NCBI RefSeq assembly: GCF_000208925.1 | Contig: NW_001914866.1 | Span: 1 to 64,000, forward strand | Source of the DNA: Entamoeba histolytica HM-1:IMSS | Lineage: Eukaryota; Evosea; Mastigamoebida; Endamoebidae | DNA length: 64,000 nucleotides | Reading direction: 5' to 3' | In this document: piece by piece, positions 60,045 to 64,000 of the stretch | Numbering within the stretch: the stretch's first letter is position 1 | Layout: each line of letters begins with the position of its first letter | Made by a program: the position numbers and the translations under genes | Notes under the pieces: model-generated | Told to the model about the DNA's origin: nothing | The model's input: the letters and a program-made list of their open reading frames with translations, nothing else | Database searches by the model: none

Positions 60045-60815
60045 ATGAACAAACTTCAGATTGACACAATACCATTTCTACAGTCTACAATAAGTTTGTT
60101 TGAATCTCCTCAACCAACCTCTTTTCATACAATTTATTATTGTTTGCCTTCTCAATTTATAAAAGACTTACAAGATTGTATCTCGTCTTATTTATCAGAA
60201 ACTCCTTTTATGAACTCACTGTCCCTTCCTTGTCCAGACTCTATTAGTTCTCTTTATCAAGAGCCTTTATGTATTTCTCGTAGAACAGTTAAGTCAGAAC
60301 TTGTTCCTGGTACTGATTATTGTATTATATCTGATGCATTGGCTGATAACCTCCGTGTCTTATATAAGTTGTATTCTTCTTTTAAAATGCCTCATTTACC
60401 AAAAGTTGGTGTTCTTTATTTTAATGGAATTTTGACTTATGAACAAGATTTACCTACATACCAAATTAAATTAATTGGCGTTGGTATTGACTCAACTGAG
60501 TTAGCAGTAAAATTGTCTCCTTATACTACTATAGCTGAGACAATAAATTTTATTTTATATAAAATTCATGTTCAAGGTCAATTCGGTTCTATTCAAATGT
60601 ATTCTTCGACTAGTACAACTCCACTAAACCCAAATTCATTTCTTCGTTCAGCAAATAGTCAATTCTTCACATTAAAATTTAACAGAAAAAGAAGAGCAAA
60701 AACCGTTGCCTTATTTCAAGTACCTGAGCCAAGATTTAAAACTATGAAAACACACAGAATTGCAAGTCCAGTTTTGAGAGAACTATGGAGTTGTGAACCA
60801 GAAGAAGAATTATGA
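60045..60815 (+). CDS. DUSP/ubiquitin-like-domain-like protein without protease domain
   Basis: A 256-residue protein. Residues about 80-125 contain an L-V-P-G-T-D-Y-C-I-I-S-D-A-L-A-D-N-L-R-V-L-Y pattern reminiscent of the DUSP domain of USP4/USP15-type proteases, followed by a beta strand, and by a second strand-helix block near 140-180 that could be a ubiquitin-like fold. The C-terminus is basic then acidic (P-E-E-E-L). No Cys/His protease boxes are present. It may act as a regulator of a deubiquitinase; alternatively it is unrelated. It lies 183 nt downstream of RACK1 and is convergent with TrpRS. Confidence 0.4.
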   Translation: MNKLQIDTIPFLQSTISLFESPQPTSFHTIYYCLPSQFIKDLQDCISSYLSETPFMNSLSLPCPDSISSLYQEPLCISRRTVKSELVPGTDYCIISDALADNLRVLYKLYSSFKMPHLPKVGVLYFNGILTYEQDLPTYQIKLIGVGIDSTELAVKLSPYTTIAETINFILYKIHVQGQFGSIQMYSSTSTTPLNPNSFLRSANSQFFTLKFNRKRRAKTVALFQVPEPRFKTMKTHRIASPVLRELWSCEPEEEL

Positions 60816-60864
60816 AGTAATCAAATAAATAAAATAGAGTTGTGTCATATTAAAAAGAATTCAA

Positions 60865-62022
60865 TTATTGAACTTCTGGTTTTCTTATTTCCATGAAATG
60901 TTTAATGACTTCATCTGTCACTTTTTGTCTTTCTATTTGATGATTCATTACTAATTCTTGTAATTGATGAATTAAAATATTCTTAACATCTTGTGGCATC
61001 ATTTGAGCACTTTCATAATCATTTTTAATTTTCTCTAATTGTTGGTCATCATTTAAGAAGAAACGAAGGTATTGATAAGGAACATCATCATCAACATTAG
61101 TTCCATTTTTCTTAAACTCTTTAATATCTTGAACACTACAATAAGCATGATTATTGATTTTATCTGCAATTTGTTGTGGTGTATCAATAAGATAGATTGC
61201 ACTATTTGGATCTGAAGCAGACATTTTTCCCATTGATCCTTGAAGAGCTGGGAAGAATTTTGACATAATTAAACTAGGCTTATAAGCACCAAGAGATTCT
61301 GCATGGTCTCTAGTCATTCTAAAGTAAGGATCTTGATCTATGGCACAAGGAATTAAGCATCTTATTTTTTGTTTACCAAATAAATGAGGGAATGATTCAG
61401 GGAAAGCAGGTGCAGCCTGGATAGCAGGGAATGAAATTTTACCTAAATTATGATGAGGTTGAAATCCAAAAATTCCTTTAACTTGATTAAAAGTTACTCT
61501 TGATTGAATTTTAGTTACAACTGGATACATACGTTCCATATATGTATAATCAGTAAAAATAAATGTTTTCTTTGGATTTAAACCAGATGCAATAATATCT
61601 TTAATATTTTCAATAGCATATTTCTCTGTATCCGCAATAGTTACTGGTTTCCATAAATATTTTTCATCATCAGTTAACTGAACTACTAATTGACAATCAA
61701 ATGCATCTTGAAGATATTTTGTAAAAATAAATGGTATTAAATGTCCTAGATGTAAAGCATCACTTGAAGGTCCTCTTCCAGTATATAAATATATTTTATT
61801 TCCTTTTTCAACATCATCTAAAACAGCGTTAATATCTCTATGACAAAAGAATAATCCTCTTCTTAACCACATATGAGGTTCTTTGTGTGTAATAGCTCCT
61901 ATTCTTGCAATTTGTTCTTGTGTTAATAGTTCTGCATTAAAATCTTTAACAAGTTTATTATAGTCAACTAATCCACTAACATTATAAGGAGTAACTATTT
62001 GTTTTTCAACTGTTTCAGTCAT
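60865..62022 (-). CDS. Tryptophanyl-tRNA synthetase
   Basis: A class Ic aminoacyl-tRNA synthetase that charges tRNA-Trp in the cytosol. Seen directly: the HIGH-equivalent H-L-G-H preceded by G-R-G-P-S-S, the second signature G-K-M-S-A-S-D-P (KMSKS-type), Q-L-T-D-D-E-K-Y and I-D-Q-D-P-Y-F-R, the latter typical of eukaryotic/archaeal TrpRS. At 385 residues it is shorter than the human enzyme because the N-terminal WHEP extension is absent. No organelle presequence is present. The start ATG is 25 nt after an AACCCTAA motif. It is transcribed toward the DUSP-like gene. Confidence 0.96.
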   Translation of the reverse strand: MTETVEKQIVTPYNVSGLVDYNKLVKDFNAELLTQEQIARIGAITHKEPHMWLRRGLFFCHRDINAVLDDVEKGNKIYLYTGRGPSSDALHLGHLIPFIFTKYLQDAFDCQLVVQLTDDEKYLWKPVTIADTEKYAIENIKDIIASGLNPKKTFIFTDYTYMERMYPVVTKIQSRVTFNQVKGIFGFQPHHNLGKISFPAIQAAPAFPESFPHLFGKQKIRCLIPCAIDQDPYFRMTRDHAESLGAYKPSLIMSKFFPALQGSMGKMSASDPNSAIYLIDTPQQIADKINNHAYCSVQDIKEFKKNGTNVDDDVPYQYLRFFLNDDQQLEKIKNDYESAQMMPQDVKNILIHQLQELVMNHQIERQKVTDEVIKHFMEIRKPEVQ

Positions 62023-62047
62023 ATTAATTAAGTCTTTTTTTATTTTT

Positions 62048-62055
62048 TTAGGGTT
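62048..62055 (-). promoter_or_regulatory. AACCCTAA motif upstream of TrpRS
   Basis: On the minus strand AACCCTAA, 25 nt before the ATG. It is identical to the octamers of eL19 and RACK1. Confidence 0.45.
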
Positions 62056-62116
62056 TTTATTTTTTTATTTTTCAGTATTGTATTGGAGAAAATAAAAAAG
62101 ATAAAACACAATCAAG

Positions 62117-64000
62117 TCATTTCATATATCCTTTTAAATGTTGTATTCTTCGTCTAACTGCCTCTAGTTTACTTTCTTGAGAACCTAAGATATTAATTAT
62201 TATTTTTAATTGTAAAGATAAATAATAAACAAACAAAATCCTGCTTTTTCTAAACCAACATAAATTGGTATTTCTGATAAACACTCAAACATTTTCTTAT
62301 ATCCCTTTGTTGCAATTGACCTAATGAGTAGTAGGTCTAAAGCATATGTCCATCCTGGATCATCTGTTCTTGAGAATTCTGTCAATATTCCACGATTTAA
62401 TTTCTCTAGGAAAAGATGAATAGAGTTTATAAATTGAATTGTTTCAGCAAGTTCTTGTCGATACGTATTAATACAGTTTAAGTAGGATGATGTTGCTTGA
62501 TCAATTTGACTTTCAGTAAATACTTTTAACTCTGGGCATCTTTCAATAATACGATTTCTATTTGTGCCAACAGTTTGAACAGTGTCTATCAGTTGTTTTG
62601 CATATCCAGAGCATGTTAAATTAAAGTTAAATGGTTTAATTTTTTGACTTTCTTGCATGAAACTTTTAAAGATAGATTGGATTTGTTTCATTATCATTTC
62701 TTCTGTTATTTTTTTAGGTATTTGTTTAAGGTTTTCTACTGTAGTTGTTTCAATATTTTGAGGTTGTGTCTCTGTATTTTCAAGAGAAGAATGTGTTAAG
62801 GAATGCTTTTTATTTATTTGAGTTGTTCGTTTAAAGTCATCAGTCTGATTTATTTTTACTTCTTTTGTCATGGAAGGTTTTTTAATATTATTTTCTTCTC
62901 TTATAATTGAAAGACTCTTAGAGGTAGTGTCTTCTTCTTTTGGTTTTGAAGGTTTCTTTGTGGTAGTGTTTTGTTCTTGTGTGGTAGTAGAAAAATAATG
63001 TTCCATCTTTTTAGAGAATGTATTATGCGTATTAACATTCTCTTTAAGTTGGGCAATTTCAAATTTGATTTGGTCACTGTTATGTGATGTTCTTCTATTA
63101 ATTTCTTCTTTGAACTGATTGACTAGAATAATCTTATTGAGATCTTCTAGTTTAGGGAATAATGTTTGAAATATTCCTGTATTAGAAGAGAAAGTGCAAC
63201 AATTCATTTGAAAGTAATTCACAAAAGAGCCGAAGTCCTGGTTTAAACAAATATGTTGAGGTAAGGTAGATGAGTCTTGTAGAATATTCAAATACGAGTC
63301 AGAAGAGTAATTAGGAATAATTGTTGAATATAAAAATTGTGAACAGTCTAGTATTAGATGGACATAATATAAGGGAGTTGATGACGTACATTTATTGTTA
63401 ATGAATTGCTCAGCTGTTGTATCTAAAAGGTCAAAAGATATTACAATGTCAACGGAGTTTAATGAAAAAGTTAGTGGAGTATCAACTGATATGATAATGT
63501 TTTGAATCAGATTTGAATTGAATTGATTAATATTATGAATGTCATGAATTTTATTGGATACAATGGGAATATCAAATTGACTGAAAGCATAATAAATATC
63601 TGAGAAAGAAGGATATAAAATACAAACTCTTTTTGTTTTACATAAAGAACAAAAAATAGGTAAAAATACGTCAATAGGAGAAAGAAGAGAGTTTGGTATA
63701 ATTTGAGAAAATTGTGGATAATAAATTGAAGTTGTTAATTGTTTGAGTACAATTTCTTTTTGTGAAAATTTTATTGTAGAAGCAATCCATTTAATCATTT
63801 CATATTGTGATTCACTTAATGGTAAAAGTAATTTATGGTGAATATTTTTCATTATCGAGATTACTTCAAGAGAATAACCCTGAGGAATAGGTTCAGGAGA
63901 ATTTAACATAATAACAGGAGTTTCTAGAATAATTTCATTGAATGTCAATGAGTCAACAAATATAAAATCAAATTGATTTAACAATTCAAGTCTAAGATTT
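62117..64000 (-). CDS. Partial gene: degenerate helicase-like/HDA-subunit-like protein, with 3' intron
   Basis: The frame is open to the right edge of the window, so the 5' end lies outside. The visible ~600 residues start with F-D-F-I-F-V-D-S-L-T, then P-L-S-E-S-Q-Y-E-M-I, then a V-D-I-V-I-S-F-D strand, a pattern like the second half of SNF2-type helicases or HDA2/HDA3 subunits but lacking clear ATPase motifs. A Ser/Thr/Lys/Gln-rich linker and a helical C-terminus follow. The long frame ends at 62206 in a hydrophobic tail. A GTTTGT donor (62234 downward) and a TTAG acceptor at 62185 restore a basic tail ending G-Y-M-K with stop at 62117-62119. Exons: 62235-64000 (partial) and 62117-62184. 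Function uncertain; the helicase-like reading is weak. Confidence 0.55.
62185..62234 (-). other. Proposed 50-nt 3' intron of the partial helicase-like gene
   Basis: GTTTGT donor and TTAG acceptor on the minus strand. Joining T|GT keeps frame, replaces a hydrophobic F-I-I-Y-L-Y-N tail with S-Q-E-S-K-L-E-A-V-R-R-R and a normal stop. Confidence 0.7.

Overview
This is a gene-dense, very AT-rich (roughly 75% A+T) nuclear segment from an Entamoeba, most likely E. histolytica or a close relative (E. dispar, E. nuttalli). The evidence is: short intergenic gaps; mostly intronless genes with a few 42-127 nt introns opening with GTTTGT-type donors; AATGAACT/GAAC promoter elements; an Entamoeba-type LINE remnant encoding the retrotransposon C-terminus; a TMK-type receptor pseudokinase; TLDc-like proteins; and a 2151-residue conventional myosin II. 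The window holds about 30 protein-coding genes on both strands, one broken RNA-binding-protein gene and one decayed LINE. I see no tRNA, rRNA or CRISPR.

Layout. 1-8.6 kb: phosphoglucomutase, a Ric1-like Rab6-GEF subunit with a 3' intron, a small two-exon protein, a dual-specificity phosphatase and a CDF metal transporter with a ZnT10-like site. 8.9-16 kb (minus): Nup62/Nsp1-like nucleoporin and a giant ubiquitin protease. 17.7-24.2 kb: myosin II heavy chain after a 1.7 kb non-coding region. 24.6-33.8 kb: an EEF1AKMT2-type methyltransferase, an orphan, a tandem TLDc-like protein, a secreted coiled-coil protein, a three-exon XPG/Asteroid nuclease, a RasGEF and a transmembrane pseudokinase. 33.9-39 kb: a Nop9-like Pumilio protein, a broken four-RRM PABP-like gene and a 5'-truncated LINE. 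39-48.5 kb: a PB1/zinc-ribbon/LIM protein, an orphan, an atypical Ras-like GTPase, CorA, PP2C, a soluble pseudokinase and ribosomal protein eL19. 48.7-64 kb: an ER thioredoxin-fold PDI, a two-exon Lys-tailed protein, a tandem CCCH protein, a winged-helix-like protein, a TLDc protein, an MFS transporter, RACK1, a DUSP-like protein, TrpRS and the 3' part of a degenerate helicase-like gene running off the right edge.

Common themes. Translation is one module (eL19, RACK1, TrpRS, Nop9-like, eEF1A methyltransferase), and all five carry an AACCCT motif just upstream of the start. Signalling is another (RasGEF, atypical GTPase, PP2C, DSP, two pseudokinases). PGM and the PDI share a 10-base TGCCACGTGT element at nearly the same distance from the start and in the same orientation. 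Seven introns supported by reading-frame and phase analysis change several protein ends; the best is the nuclease gene, where two introns restore the missing MGV...IDG start of the XPG fold.

All calls rest on reading the sequence and on remembered family motifs. No database search was run.
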